Assembly (NCBI GenBank): GCA_025359065.1
Contig: JANYHM010000007.1
Span: 28,380-92,379 of the forward strand
Source of the DNA: Synechococcales cyanobacterium GL140_1_metabinner_5_sub
GTDB taxonomy: Bacteria > Cyanobacteriota > Cyanobacteriia > Cyanobacteriales > Chamaesiphonaceae
Direction of reading: 5' to 3'
DNA: 64,000 bases
Shown: one piece after another, positions 1-10,775 of the stretch
How the letters are laid out: every line of letters starts with the position of its first letter
Numbering within the stretch: the stretch's first letter is position 1
Notes under the pieces: model-generated
Told to the model about the DNA's origin: nothing
The model's input: only the letters and a program-made list of their open reading frames with translations
Databases searched by the model: none
Translations under genes and position numbers: made by a program

Positions 1-239
1 ACTTGCAACTGCACCGCCACATTGGTATCGTTCATCACCTCTCCCGATCGAGGACTCACTATGTATATCTGAGGTGCCGTTGCCGCAGCTTGGTTTAACT
101 GAGAAATCACCAGCGGTGCTGAATTCTCACTCAACCCAGCCCAGCCTTCTAATGCCTCAGCGGAGCCGGTATGCCACCAGGCTAGCAACGCCAACAGCAT
201 TGCCCCAGCGACTCCCAATTGTTTTTTGATATTTTTCAT
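1..239 (-). CDS. Secreted protein, N-terminal part only (runs off window)
   Basis: Reading leftward from an ATG at 239 gives 79 codons without a stop. The first ~30 residues are a signal peptide: Lys-rich start (MKNIKKQ), a hydrophobic core (GAMLLALLAW) and a likely AEA cleavage site. The mature part soon shows PQIYIVSPRSGEVMND, which looks like the first strand of an Ig-like beta-sandwich domain ('SP..G..V' motif). A GGAG-like ribosome site (revcomp of ctcc at 241-244) lies directly upstream. The function cannot be judged because the C-terminal part is missing. It is divergent from enolase. Confidence 0.7.
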   Translation of the reverse strand, partial: MKNIKKQLGVAGAMLLALLAWWHTGSAEALEGWAGLSENSAPLVISQLNQAAATAPQIYIVSPRSGEVMNDTNVAVQLQ

Positions 240-385
240 ACTCCTAAACTCCGCCAAAAATAAGATGAAAATCCTTACCCTGTCTGCAACAGCCCATTAT
301 AGGATGGGGGCGTACCGCCCTGATCATCTAATTCAGAATCAAAAAATATTATTTAGCGCTGAAAAACTGAACCGAGGCAAGGTAA

Positions 386-1711
<1,326 letters not shown>

Positions 1712-1723
1712 AACATTCTGCCC

Positions 1724-1749
1724 AGACCATATTGCAAGTGATATGGTCT
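1724..1749 (+). terminator. Inverted repeat after eno, possible terminator
   Basis: Arms AGACCATAT (1724-1732) and ATATGGTCT (1741-1749) match perfectly around an 8-nt loop, 12 bases after the eno stop. There is no T-run after it, so it may be a 3'-end stabilising hairpin rather than a rho-independent terminator. Confidence 0.35.
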
Positions 1750-2215
1750 AAGTACATCACTTACATAACAATTTGTAAATCATTTGGAAGATCCTCGGAC
1801 ATTAGTGCTACACCACGTAGTATAATTGTGTATCTGAGGATACTTTTTTAGGCTGATAGTTGTGGCACTCGTCACACCAGATAGAGAAAATTTCCCTTAC
1901 TCTATCTGTACTCTATGTATTTCGTCAAGGATAATCTATTGTCTAGATAATCGTGAAACACAGCAGTGAGTTAGACTTACTGTGGCCATGGAGTGTCGTT
2001 AATAATACATCTAACATGTTAGAATTAATAAGTGCAAAGACAAAAGACTGCTAAGTTATTCATCTAACTTAAAAAGTTAACAAAATTCCTCGTTTTACCC
2101 TTGACTCTCCTGTTCTCTCTTATGTTCTGAATCACGTCAAAGCGTTTTTATTCACATAAAAGTTAACAGCCGAGCAATGGAATTTGAGTTAACAGAAGTC
2201 TCATTCAGACTAAAA

Positions 2216-2231
2216 TGTTACTTATGTAACA
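2216..2231. promoter_or_regulatory. Candidate operator TGTTAC-N4-GTAACA upstream of the GntR gene
   Basis: A perfect 6-bp dyad with a 4-bp spacer lies about 70 bp before the GntR start. Together with the TAAC/GTTA-containing dyads at 2011-2022 and 2065-2079 and the two GTTAAC copies at 2162-2167 and 2188-2193, it shares a TAAC core. Autoregulation by the downstream GntR protein is an inference; winged-helix GntR dimers commonly bind such short dyads. Confidence 0.4.
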
Positions 2232-2303
2232 AATACATAGGGTTAATATTTAAGCCTAGAAGTGTATCCGAAGTTACCAACCTAAATATATTGCTCCAAA
2301 ATT

Positions 2304-3293
2304 ATGGTTTTCCTAGAATCTAACGCCTTACCCATTTCTGTTGATCCGCGTGTGCCAATTACGATTAATTCGCAAATCGCCGAACAGATTAAACTTCTGA
2401 TTGCTATTGGAGTTTTACATGCCAATGATGCACTACCAACTGTTACTCAGTTAGCCAAGCAGCTCAGCGTTAATCACAACACAATCGCTGCTGTTTACAA
2501 TGACTTAATCGTTGCTGGCTATTTGATGGCACAACGCGGTAAAGGTACTTTCGTGGCCAATACCCAGGCTGTTCAAAGCATTGTGACCTATCGCCAAGTT
2601 TACGAACTTTTAGAGCAAAACTTCACCTCAGCTAGCGGCTTAGGTATGACTGCCTCAGCTTTTGGCTCGGCAGCTTACGCTCAAGCAGTAATGGTCAGCC
2701 AACGCCAAGTACAAACAATCAAAGTAGCTTTTGTCGATCGGCTTCAGCACTTACCTAAAATGCATGGTGTGCTTAAATCTGAATTGGGCATTGAGCCAGA
2801 TCTGATTGACCTAGCTGTTTTAGAAGGCAAAGCAGGCGCTGGCAAACTTGATGAAGCTGACTTAGTAATCACTCTGGCTCAGCATTTAGAAACCGTTGAT
2901 AACTTTGTTAGCGACGACCAAGAAGTAATCATCTTAGACATCAAGCCTAGCCTGTTGCTTTTGGCTGAAGTTTCGGCTCTACCACTGCACACCGAAGTAG
3001 CCACAATCGGCAACAATGCTGCTGAAGCTGAAATGATTCAACAGGTGTTGATTGACGCTGGTGTTACCCACGTCAATTACCGCACCACCACTGCTAAAGA
3101 AGTTGGCCAAAAACCCAACTCGATCGCTAGTGTAGCAGTAGCAATTGTGGCTCCCGAAATTCCAGATAGTGCTTTGTCTGGGGTCAGCAACAGCGTAAAG
3201 TTGGTTCCTTTCAATATCAATATTGAGCAAGCCAACCTACTGCTGATCAAAGCTCGTTTGGGCACCATTAAATCAGCTAAGAACTTAGGCTAA
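2304..3293 (+). CDS. GntR-family transcriptional regulator
   Basis: 329 residues. Residues ~15-90 form the GntR winged helix: 'PITINSQIAEQIK', 'LPTVTQLAKQLSVNHNTIAAVYNDL' and 'GYLMAQRGKGTFV' carry the helix-turn-helix and the wing. The remaining ~240 residues are not a recognisable FCD, UTRA or aminotransferase domain and are rich in Ala, Val and Leu. They resemble the uncharacterised effector region of conserved cyanobacterial GntR proteins. The ligand and target genes are unknown. No clear ribosome site precedes the ATG. The long dyad-rich leader suggests regulated or autoregulated expression, and a strong terminator follows. Confidence 0.85.
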   Translation: MVFLESNALPISVDPRVPITINSQIAEQIKLLIAIGVLHANDALPTVTQLAKQLSVNHNTIAAVYNDLIVAGYLMAQRGKGTFVANTQAVQSIVTYRQVYELLEQNFTSASGLGMTASAFGSAAYAQAVMVSQRQVQTIKVAFVDRLQHLPKMHGVLKSELGIEPDLIDLAVLEGKAGAGKLDEADLVITLAQHLETVDNFVSDDQEVIILDIKPSLLLLAEVSALPLHTEVATIGNNAAEAEMIQQVLIDAGVTHVNYRTTTAKEVGQKPNSIASVAVAIVAPEIPDSALSGVSNSVKLVPFNINIEQANLLLIKARLGTIKSAKNLG

Positions 3294-3318
3294 GCTTCAA
3301 AGCTGTTCATTTTAAAAT

Positions 3319-3353
3319 AAAACCCCTTCAGATCTGAAGGGGTTTTATTTTTT
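3319..3353. terminator. Rho-independent terminator, bidirectional
   Basis: A 28-nt perfect palindrome (3319-3346) has GC-rich arms CCCCTTCAGA/TCTGAAGGGG flanked by AAAA on one side and TTTTATTTTTT on the other. It lies between the convergent GntR gene and CPBP protease gene, so it can serve both. Confidence 0.9.
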
Positions 3354-3363
3354 GTCAGTAACC

Positions 3364-4224
3364 TCAAGTTGATTTGTGCAGAGACCGATTTTGAAGGGCA
3401 AAAAAACTAGCCAAAGACATCAAACCGATAATGCCCATCAAACCAGCGGCTGGTGTACCACCACCAGTAATCCAGTCTGGAAAACGGTTGGTGTATTTCA
3501 CCATTTTCCCTACGTCTATCAAGTACACTACTCCAATAATTCCGGCATGGAGACCGATCGAAACCCCCAACAAGTTTTGCTGACTACGCTTTGCCCAGAC
3601 TAATAACAGTCCTAGTACGGTAAGTCCCGGGAACTGTGGAAACATGGCCAGCATGGTACTGATCGGTTTAATAAAGTGCGTGGCTGCAAAAAACAGCGCA
3701 GTGCTCCACAGCGATATCGACAGAGAATAATCTGCTTCCAACTCAGTTAGTATCCAGCCCCTAAACACTAGTTCTTCAATAAAACCAACTCCCACAGAGC
3801 TTAGTAAACCACCACCTAGCAGCTCACCCAAGGGAATGGTCACAGGCTGCCATTCCAATAATCCTAATAAACCTTGAATAAAATAGAGCATTAGTAAAGA
3901 AGAAAAGCCCATTCCCCAGCCCTGCAAAAACCCTAAAAAATTGCGCTGACTGCCGACCAACCCAAAAAACTGAAAGGGCTTCTGTCGCCCATAAACTGCT
4001 TGATTCCACCAGGGCAGCATCACCATAAACATTCCGCCCAAGCCGCCCATCACAAAAATATTCAGCAGATTCAAAACGCCCGGATCGGTCATATCACGGG
4101 CAGTATTGAAATAGACATAAATCACCGCAGCAAATGGTGCCCAGCAAACCACCAGCACCAGCAAGAAAATCAAAATTCTCACTGGTGCTGGCAGATTAGC
4201 GATCGATCTCAATATCTTATTCAA
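3364..4224 (-). CDS. CPBP-family intramembrane glutamic protease
   Basis: 286 residues with about eight hydrophobic segments. The CPBP (Rce1/Abi) signature is clear: EELVFRG (the catalytic Glu pair and Arg), then FFAATHF and GLHAG with the conserved histidines in later membrane helices. It would cleave membrane substrates in the plasma or thylakoid membrane; its substrates are unknown. It follows clpS with only 5 bases between them and is probably co-transcribed, which puts two proteolysis genes in one operon. Confidence 0.88.
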   Translation of the reverse strand: MNKILRSIANLPAPVRILIFLLVLVVCWAPFAAVIYVYFNTARDMTDPGVLNLLNIFVMGGLGGMFMVMLPWWNQAVYGRQKPFQFFGLVGSQRNFLGFLQGWGMGFSSLLMLYFIQGLLGLLEWQPVTIPLGELLGGGLLSSVGVGFIEELVFRGWILTELEADYSLSISLWSTALFFAATHFIKPISTMLAMFPQFPGLTVLGLLLVWAKRSQQNLLGVSIGLHAGIIGVVYLIDVGKMVKYTNRFPDWITGGGTPAAGLMGIIGLMSLASFFALQNRSLHKST

Positions 4225-4229
4225 GCTGC

Positions 4230-4511
4230 TTAGCTCTCAGGCTCGATCGTACTAGTCAAACCGTGGTTTTGCAGCGTCTCACAATAGAACTCGGCATGTT
4301 CTAGTTCACAGGTAATCACCAAGGCCATCCCGTTGTTATGGGCTTCCATCATAATGCTCACCGCTTGGGGCTGGCTGAGATTAGGAATAGTAGTAATCAA
4401 CACCTGAGAGACATATTCCATGCCATTAAAATCATCATTGTGCAGCAATACCCGGTACTTGGGGGCGAGCTTACGAGTCGTAGAAGGTTTTTGGATGGTT
4501 TCAACTGACAC
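4230..4511 (-). CDS. clpS: ATP-dependent Clp protease adaptor ClpS
   Basis: 93 residues, the normal length. ClpS hands N-degron substrates to ClpAP or ClpCP. The substrate-pocket region reads YRVLLHNDDFNGMEYV and is followed by the ClpS-core helices (VLITTIPNLSQPQAVSIMMEAH, split here by position, and CELEHAEFYCETL). It starts with GTG at 4511, supported by a strong GGAAGGAG ribosome site eight bases upstream. The CPBP protease follows 5 bases after its stop. Confidence 0.93.
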   Translation of the reverse strand: MSVETIQKPSTTRKLAPKYRVLLHNDDFNGMEYVSQVLITTIPNLSQPQAVSIMMEAHNNGMALVITCELEHAEFYCETLQNHGLTSTIEPES

Positions 4512-4905
4512 TTTTTTTACTCCTTCCTTAAATTTAAAGATTTAGAGCTATGCAGGGCTAAACCTTTTCAACACTCAGCAGCTAATTCTGATTAGCCATA
4601 GCTCACGATATAAGATAGCATTTTTCTCTGTGAGATTACTAGGTGCCAATTACTGGACAAAATGAGGGTCAAAATAGATGCCGCCGCTAGTGCCAGAGTA
4701 TCTGAGGATTTTGATTAATAGAGATACAGTCTCTGAAGAAGGTATTTAGTGGGGTATGATGTGCTACGGAAGTTCACTGAAAACTATTCGATACAGACAC
4801 TTCTTGATAGATGCTGCTAGATAGGTGCTCCAACAGGGCGCTAGACGAGAGTAAGCTAAATCCATTTGCATTACAAGGAAACTCTTGGAGGAGAAATTGA
4901 ACCAT
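4512..4905. other. Divergent intergenic region clpS / RNB gene
   Basis: About 390 bp between divergent genes, so it must hold both promoters. I see no convincing ORF, tRNA or strong hairpin. The only clear elements are the two ribosome sites at its ends: clpS on the minus strand, and GGAGGAG at 4887-4893 on the plus strand. Confidence 0.5.
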
Positions 4906-7137
4906 ATGAACTTTTCGATCGCTACGCTGCTCTCACATTTCCCCGATGAAAAGCCGGTTGCCCCCAAGCTATTAGAAAAAAAGTTGGGCTGCGAAGATCA
5001 AAATAGCATTTCTCAATTAGGCTTGGTGCTAGATGTCTTAGATCGAATTGGGGTATTGGCAAAAGACAAGGGCAAGTTTCGGAAATTAGAAGAAGAGGAC
5101 GTAGTAGAAGCCAAGCTGCGCTGTTCTAGCAAAGGTTTCTGCTTCGCCATCCAAGACCAAGAAGGTGCCGAAGATATTTATGTGCGCGAAAGCCACTTGG
5201 GTAATGCCTGGAACGGCGATCGGGTACTGATCAAAGTAATGAAAGAAGGCACTCGGCGACGTAGCCCCGAGGGTACCGTGAAGTTGATCCTAGAGCGCGC
5301 CAACCCCTCGCTGCTGGGTAGACTCAAGCAATTAGAAGACCAGACTTTCCGAGCAGTGCCCCTAGACGATCGGCTGCTATGTGAAATCGAAATTCTCCCT
5401 GGTCAGTTGGATTTAGCAGGACTTGACGATAATTTAGTGCAAGTAGAAGTAATTCGTCATCAAATCGGTCAAGAGCTACCATTGGGTCGAGTAGCCAGAA
5501 TTTTGGGTGCCACTGCCGAAACGGCTTCAGAAATCGACATTGTTTGCTGCAAACACGATCTACATCCAGATTTTGCGCCGAACATTATTGCGGCTGGCGA
5601 AGCCCTGCCTCGCAAAGTGACCGCCAAAATGTCCAAAAACCACAAAGATTTTACCGATGTCATGACTTTTTCGATCGCCGAAGAAGAGCTTTATTGGGAG
5701 AATGCCTTTAGCGTAGAAGCCCAAGATGACGGTACTTGGCAAGTAGCAGTGCATATCTCGGATGTGGCTAGCTATTTAACTACCGATGACCGGCTAGATC
5801 GCGAAGCCCGTCGCCGAGGTACTTCTGTATATGTGGGCGACTGTACAGTGCCAATGCTGCCCCATGTGGTGGAGCAGATTTGCTCCTTGACTCAAGGTGG
5901 CTCCCGATTAGCCATGTCGGTAATTTTGGCGATCGATGCCGATGGACTCGTCAACACCTTTGAAATTCAGCCCAGTCTGATTACCGTTAATTATCATTTG
6001 CAATTTGCCCATCTAGATACCATCATGGCTGGTGATAATGGTAATCTGCCTCTTGAAGATGCTGTAAAAGTGCGGGATCTCTTGATGGCGATCGCACCTA
6101 AACTGCGGGAACAAAGACAACTGCGCGGTGGACTCAGCGTAGATTTATTAGAATCTCAGACCCGGTTTGCTGATGAAGGTCGGTTGGGAGCAGTTTTTGT
6201 TAATGAACCTCGATCGCTGGCTGCCGAAATTTCGATCGCCGCTAACCAAGCGATCAGCACTCACCTGCAAGCATTGGGTGTACCGGGCATCTATGCAGTG
6301 CAGCACCAGCCAGAAGGCGTGGAAGTTGGGGATTTAATCAAGCTCACTCAAAACTTAGGACTCATTCCCGAAGCCGAGCCAGAAGCTATAGCCCCCGATC
6401 TGTACTCGATCGCCCAAACCTTCCAGCAGTCCAGCGTCCCTCGTGTGCTGAACTATATTCTCAAATCGATGCTCAAAACCAGTGTTTACAGCGCCCAACC
6501 TGGAAATCACTTTGGGTTAGGCTTAGCTGATGGATACTTACACGGGGTTTCGCCAATCAGTCGCTACGCCGATTTGTTGAATCAACGGGTTTTACATGAA
6601 GTCTTTAGCAGCGGCAAAGATCGTAAAACCGCTCGATCAAAAGATGTTGTAGATCTGCATAGCAGCACTTGCCATGGACAAATTGCTTGGGAAGTCCTCA
6701 AACCAGCTATTCAGCAAGAGTTAGCCGCCCAAATTAGCGGGGCAATTTCTCATTTGAATGATCGGGAAAAAGTCGCTCAAGATGCCGAGAATGATCTGCA
6801 GGGTCTACAGAAAGCCGAACAGATGAAATCTCTTACAGGGCAGGTCTTTCAAGGTTTGATTGTAGGTGTACAGTCCTACGGTTTCTTTGTAGAAATTGAT
6901 GATTTCTTAGTAGAAGGTCTGGTTCATGTCAGCTCCCTCAAAGATGACTGGTACGAATTCCGCCCGCGCTATGCTTGTTTAGTCGGGCGCAAAAATCGCA
7001 CCACTTACCGCCTGGGCGATCGGGTAGAAGTCCAAGTAAAAAATGTGGACTATTATCGTCAACAGATTGACCTAGTAACAGTAGCAAGTACGCTGATTCC
7101 TGACGAAACTGCTACAGAATTTGAAGAAATCGAATAA
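4906..7137 (+). CDS. RNase II/R (RNB) family protein, Zam-like, active site degenerate
   Basis: 743 residues. Order: N-terminal winged helix (1-65), cold-shock-like domain (GFCFAI...DIYVRESHLG, ~80-125), RNB domain (~235-590, with HISDVASYL, REARRRGTSVY, PMLP) and a C-terminal S1 domain (~630-715). The RNB catalytic segment, normally DPEDAKDIDDA, reads AEEELYWENA (around residues 258-267), so all four metal-binding Asp are missing. The usual SPIRRY reads SPISRY (~550), losing the catalytic Arg position. RNA binding may remain while hydrolysis is lost. Zam, known from acetazolamide resistance in Synechocystis, belongs to this family. I chose the ATG at 4906 behind GGAGGAG rather than the TTG inside it. 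asnS follows at once. Confidence 0.85.
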   Translation: MNFSIATLLSHFPDEKPVAPKLLEKKLGCEDQNSISQLGLVLDVLDRIGVLAKDKGKFRKLEEEDVVEAKLRCSSKGFCFAIQDQEGAEDIYVRESHLGNAWNGDRVLIKVMKEGTRRRSPEGTVKLILERANPSLLGRLKQLEDQTFRAVPLDDRLLCEIEILPGQLDLAGLDDNLVQVEVIRHQIGQELPLGRVARILGATAETASEIDIVCCKHDLHPDFAPNIIAAGEALPRKVTAKMSKNHKDFTDVMTFSIAEEELYWENAFSVEAQDDGTWQVAVHISDVASYLTTDDRLDREARRRGTSVYVGDCTVPMLPHVVEQICSLTQGGSRLAMSVILAIDADGLVNTFEIQPSLITVNYHLQFAHLDTIMAGDNGNLPLEDAVKVRDLLMAIAPKLREQRQLRGGLSVDLLESQTRFADEGRLGAVFVNEPRSLAAEISIAANQAISTHLQALGVPGIYAVQHQPEGVEVGDLIKLTQNLGLIPEAEPEAIAPDLYSIAQTFQQSSVPRVLNYILKSMLKTSVYSAQPGNHFGLGLADGYLHGVSPISRYADLLNQRVLHEVFSSGKDRKTARSKDVVDLHSSTCHGQIAWEVLKPAIQQELAAQISGAISHLNDREKVAQDAENDLQGLQKAEQMKSLTGQVFQGLIVGVQSYGFFVEIDDFLVEGLVHVSSLKDDWYEFRPRYACLVGRKNRTTYRLGDRVEVQVKNVDYYRQQIDLVTVASTLIPDETATEFEEIE

Positions 7138-7148
7138 GGGGATGAATT

Positions 7149-8540
7149 ATGGTGACTAACTCGATCGAAAAAATTCTGGCTACCGGCGAAGTAGGTGCCA
7201 CCATTACAGTCAAAGGCTGGATTCGCAGCAAGCGCGAATCTAAGGGCTTTGCTTTTGTAGATGTAAACGATGGCTCCTGTATGGCGAATATCCAGGTGGT
7301 GATCGCTCAGACCGTGCCAGATTATGCCAACCAGATCAAACGGCTGAGCACTGGTGCCTCGGTGGAGTTTCAGGGCAACTTGGTAGAGTCTCCAGCCAAA
7401 GGCCAACGAGTAGAACTCCAGGCCGCAGCTTTAGAAATCTTCGGCGAGTCCGATCCAGAAACCTATCCCCTCCAGAAAAAACGTCACTCCTTCGAGTTTT
7501 TAAGAGAAATCGGTCATCTGCGGCCTCGTACAAATACTTTGGGTGCCGTCTTTCGGGTACGCAATGCCTGCGCTGCTGCGGTGCATCAGTTCTTCCAAGA
7601 AAAAAGCTTTCTGTGGGTACATACCCCAATCATCAGTGCCAGCGACTGTGAGGGTGCTGGGGAAATGTTCAATGTCACGACTTTGAATCCTGACAAACTA
7701 CCGCGCACTTCCGATGGGAAAGTCGATTACAGCCAAGATTTCTTTGGTCGCCAAGCTTTTTTGAGTGTCAGTGGTCAGCTAGAAGCCGAAATTATGGCAA
7801 TGGCTTTTAGCAATGTCTATACCTTCGGTCCCACCTTCCGAGCAGAGAATTCTAACACTTCGCGCCACTTAGCCGAGTTTTGGATGATTGAGCCAGAGAT
7901 GGCTTTTTGTAACCTGCAAGGCGATATGAATTTGGCCGAGGAGTTCTTAAAGTATGTCTTTAAGTACGTGATGGAAAAATGCCTGCCGGATATGGAGTTT
8001 TTTCAGCAGCGGATTGATGATTCAGTACTGGCTACCGCCGAGAATATTATTAGTAATGATTTTGCTAGGTTGACCTATACTGAGGCGATTGAAATCCTCA
8101 AAAAAACCGATAGGCAGTTTGAGTATCCTGTGAGCTGGGGGCTAGATTTACAGTCAGAACACGAGCGCTATCTGGCCGAAGAAGTCTTTAAAAAGCCCAC
8201 GATTTTGACCGATTATCCGGTAGAAATTAAAGCTTTTTATATGCGCCTCAACGACGATGGTAAAACCGTGGCGGCGATGGATATTTTGGCTCCTAAGATT
8301 GGCGAAATCATCGGTGGCTCTCAACGAGAGGAGCGCCTTGATGTGTTAGAAAGCCGGATTGCGGCTCAGGGTCTTAATCTCCAAGATTATTGGTGGTATT
8401 TAGATCTGCGTCGCTATGGTACCGTGCCTCACGCCGGTTTTGGCTTAGGCTTCGAGCGTCTGGTACAATTTATGACCGGGATGACAAATATCCGCGATGT
8501 GATTCCTTTTCCCCGTGCTCCATTAACTGTTGAATTTTAG
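7149..8540 (+). CDS. asnS: Asparaginyl-tRNA synthetase
   Basis: 463 residues, the usual length. N-terminal OB-fold anticodon-binding domain (~15-105: [16 protein letters not shown]) followed by the class II catalytic core with motif 2-like [22 protein letters not shown] (positions ~232-253, described in part) and motif 3 [11 protein letters not shown] near the C-terminus. It charges tRNA-Asn with Asn in the cytosol. The start ATG at 7149 has AAGGGG overlapping the stop of the upstream RNB gene, so the two are probably co-transcribed. gcvH follows 8 bases after its stop. Confidence 0.96.
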   Translation: MVTNSIEKILATGEVGATITVKGWIRSKRESKGFAFVDVNDGSCMANIQVVIAQTVPDYANQIKRLSTGASVEFQGNLVESPAKGQRVELQAAALEIFGESDPETYPLQKKRHSFEFLREIGHLRPRTNTLGAVFRVRNACAAAVHQFFQEKSFLWVHTPIISASDCEGAGEMFNVTTLNPDKLPRTSDGKVDYSQDFFGRQAFLSVSGQLEAEIMAMAFSNVYTFGPTFRAENSNTSRHLAEFWMIEPEMAFCNLQGDMNLAEEFLKYVFKYVMEKCLPDMEFFQQRIDDSVLATAENIISNDFARLTYTEAIEILKKTDRQFEYPVSWGLDLQSEHERYLAEEVFKKPTILTDYPVEIKAFYMRLNDDGKTVAAMDILAPKIGEIIGGSQREERLDVLESRIAAQGLNLQDYWWYLDLRRYGTVPHAGFGLGFERLVQFMTGMTNIRDVIPFPRAPLTVEF

Positions 8541-8548
8541 GTCGATTT

Positions 8549-8938
8549 ATGACTACTCAGTACCCCGAAAATCTCCGCTATACCGATACGCACGAATATG
8601 CTGGTCTAAATGGCCAAGTGGCAACTGTAGGTATTACGGCTTTTGCGATCGATCAGTTGGGCGATATTGTTTTCTTAGAACTCCCAGCGGTGGGCAGCAC
8701 GGTTACTCAAGGAGAAGCCTTTGGCACGATCGAATCAGTAAAAGCCGTAGAAGATCTCAAAGCCCCAGTCAGCGGTAAAGTCCTCAAAACCAATCAGGCG
8801 ATGGTAGATGCTCCAGAAGAACTAGTTAATGAACCATATCAAGCTGGTTGGCTGGTTGAAATCGAAGTTAGTAATGCAAGTGAAGTAGATAGCATGATGA
8901 CGGCGGCTGAATATCGCTCAAAGGTCGAAGGCCATTAA
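8549..8938 (+). CDS. gcvH: Glycine cleavage system H protein
   Basis: 129 residues. Carries the lipoyl arm of the glycine cleavage complex, important in photorespiration. The lipoyl-lysine motif GTIESVKAVEDLKAPVSG is present with the modified Lys at residue 65. The N-terminal PENLRYTDTHEYA is typical. It starts 8 bases after asnS. No gcvT or gcvP is nearby. It ends directly against the convergent xylanase gene with no space between the two stops. Confidence 0.95.
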   Translation: MTTQYPENLRYTDTHEYAGLNGQVATVGITAFAIDQLGDIVFLELPAVGSTVTQGEAFGTIESVKAVEDLKAPVSGKVLKTNQAMVDAPEELVNEPYQAGWLVEIEVSNASEVDSMMTAAEYRSKVEGH

Positions 8939-10054
8939 CTACTTAATCGACTTTAATCCCTCACGATAATCGTAGTAAACCTTTTTGCGCTGATATTTAT
9001 CATCAAATAGCAGTGGCCAATCTTTGAGCTTCATCCAGTTCGTAATCCAGCTATCTCCATCGCCCACATTCCAATGAGTGATGCCGTAACGCTGCTTTTT
9101 TGGGACTAAACGCTGATATTCCTGAGCTATAAACTTGTATTTTGCACCCTGCTGCTTTTGTAGTTCAGGACTATAAACCAAATCTGGATTCTTTTTCCAA
9201 TTAGAAACCAACACGTCCAACTCCGAGATATGCACCAGTAAACCAGTTTTCTCTGCGCTACTAATTGCTCTGGTAATTCTTTCTTCTGTGGCATTTAAAT
9301 CTAAATGAAACTGTAAACCTAAGCCATCGATCGGAATCTTGCGCCGTTTAAAATCTGCCACCATTTTAGTGATCGCCGCCACCCTAAGGGGCTGGGTATC
9401 TTGGCCATATTCGTTGTAAAACAACAGCGCCTTGGGGTCTGCGGCATGGGCATATTGAAAAGCCCGAGCAATATAGTCTGATCCTAAGTTTCTTGCCCAA
9501 ATACTACCATTGTCGTTTTCGATCGAAGGATTGGCATGATGATTGGCCATCCGCAACGTGCCATCATCGTTCAATGCCTCATTCACCACATCCCAAGATT
9601 TTACTTTGCCCTTGTAATGACCCACCACTGTTTCAATGTGAGTTTTCATTACTTTTTCCCAGGCTGCTCTGTCGCCTTTAAATTCTTTTAACCACTTGGG
9701 CAAAGCATCGGGTTGGTGCCAAAGCAAAGTATGACCATGCACCCGTTTACCGTTAGCTACCGCCCAGTTTACTAAATAATCGGCTTTAGTAAAGCTATAG
9801 CGATTTGGCTCGGGATGGATCGAAACCCATTTTTGCTCGGTTTCGGGAGTTACACTATTGTACTCGGTTTTGATGACCTGCCGGTAGCCGGGACGTTGTT
9901 CTAGTAATGAAGGATCACAGCCTACCCCAATCGGGAAAGAGGCCACCTGCCATAAAGCTTTATCTGGTGCCGCCAGCCAAGACATTTGATAACCACTGAG
10001 TAACCACAGAGCTAATGCCACCACTGTCACAATCAACCAATGTTTAACCCGCAT
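8939..10054 (-). CDS. GH10 family endo-1,4-beta-xylanase-like glycosidase, membrane-anchored or secreted
   Basis: 371 residues. Residues ~5-22 are a hydrophobic signal or anchor (IVTVVALALWLLSG). The rest is a GH10 barrel: HTLLWHQ, WDVVNEAL with the acid/base Glu159, and HISELDV with the nucleophile Glu278. Both catalytic residues are intact, so activity on xylan or a related polysaccharide is expected outside the plasma membrane. It stands alone without other polysaccharide-degrading genes. The natural substrate may be a self-made or neighbour-made sheath glycan; that is inference. Confidence 0.88.
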   Translation of the reverse strand: MRVKHWLIVTVVALALWLLSGYQMSWLAAPDKALWQVASFPIGVGCDPSLLEQRPGYRQVIKTEYNSVTPETEQKWVSIHPEPNRYSFTKADYLVNWAVANGKRVHGHTLLWHQPDALPKWLKEFKGDRAAWEKVMKTHIETVVGHYKGKVKSWDVVNEALNDDGTLRMANHHANPSIENDNGSIWARNLGSDYIARAFQYAHAADPKALLFYNEYGQDTQPLRVAAITKMVADFKRRKIPIDGLGLQFHLDLNATEERITRAISSAEKTGLLVHISELDVLVSNWKKNPDLVYSPELQKQQGAKYKFIAQEYQRLVPKKQRYGITHWNVGDGDSWITNWMKLKDWPLLFDDKYQRKKVYYDYREGLKSIK

Positions 10055-10211
10055 TTGGCAATAGGAGCTTTGCTACTCCTAAGATTCATTTCATTTATGT
10101 TAGCAGCATCCAACTCAGAGGGAGTACTAAATGTCAATTATACCTTCAGTTAGCTGAGGAACTCTGCTTAGACGGAGGCAGTAACTACAGCACTTAAAAA
10201 AGCTCCCAGAT

Positions 10212-10775
10212 CTACAACAATATAGACGGTTTACCTGGTTGCCAATCGACAGGACAGACTTCCTGGGGATGACTTTGAGTGTATTGAACGGCTTGCAGAA
10301 TCCGCAGAGTTTCATCCACACTCCGCCCCACACTGGGGTTATTGACGCTGAGATGCTGAATAATTCCTGCTGGATCGATGATAAATAGTCCCCGTAAAGC
10401 AAAGCCTTGTTTAGGATCTAGCACCTGATAGGCTCTGCTGATTTCTTTAGTCAAGTCCGAGACTAATGGATAGGCCAGCTCACCCACTCCGCCCAGAGTT
10501 CGATCGGTTTGGATCCAGGCTAAATGACTGTATTGACTATCGATCGAGATGCCCAACACAATTGTATCAAGGGCTTGGAATTCGGCATGTCGATCGCTAA
10601 AGGCCATCACTTCGCTAGGGCAAACAAAAGTAAAATCCAACGGATAGAAAAACAGCACAATATATTGACCGCGATAGCTAGCCAGCTTTACGGTACGAAA
10701 CTCTTGGCCACATACCGCCGTGGCTGTAAAGTCTGGAGCAGGTTGGCCAAGGCATAGATAGTTGGTTAAGTTCAT
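10212..10775 (-). CDS. 2-Cys peroxiredoxin
   Basis: 187 residues, typical AhpC/TSA length. Peroxidatic Cys52 in [10 protein letters not shown], resolving Cys174 in [10 protein letters not shown], and the [13 protein letters not shown] loop are all present. It reduces H2O2 and organic peroxides using thioredoxin in the cytosol. It is transcribed toward the xylanase gene across a 157-bp gap with no evident terminator; there is no other sign of a shared function. Confidence 0.93.
   Translation of the reverse strand: MNLTNYLCLGQPAPDFTATAVCGQEFRTVKLASYRGQYIVLFFYPLDFTFVCPSEVMAFSDRHAEFQALDTIVLGISIDSQYSHLAWIQTDRTLGGVGELAYPLVSDLTKEISRAYQVLDPKQGFALRGLFIIDPAGIIQHLSVNNPSVGRSVDETLRILQAVQYTQSHPQEVCPVDWQPGKPSILL

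Larger units (their letters stand above)
1712..2303. other. 592-bp dyad-rich intergenic region between eno and the GntR gene
   Basis: No coding frame is convincing here. The stretch is AT-rich and holds several perfect inverted repeats: the 1724-1749 hairpin; CAGATAGAG (1878-1886) with CTCTATCTG (1900-1908); the 12-bp palindrome CTAACATGTTAG (2011-2022); TAACTT/AAGTTA (2065-2079); and TGTTAC/GTAACA (2216-2231). AGTTAACAG occurs twice, at 2161-2169 and 2187-2195. A small stem GTATC/GATAC (1830-1843) followed by TTTTTT (1844-1849) could end a short transcript. An unannotated small RNA is possible but not shown. Confidence 0.5.
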
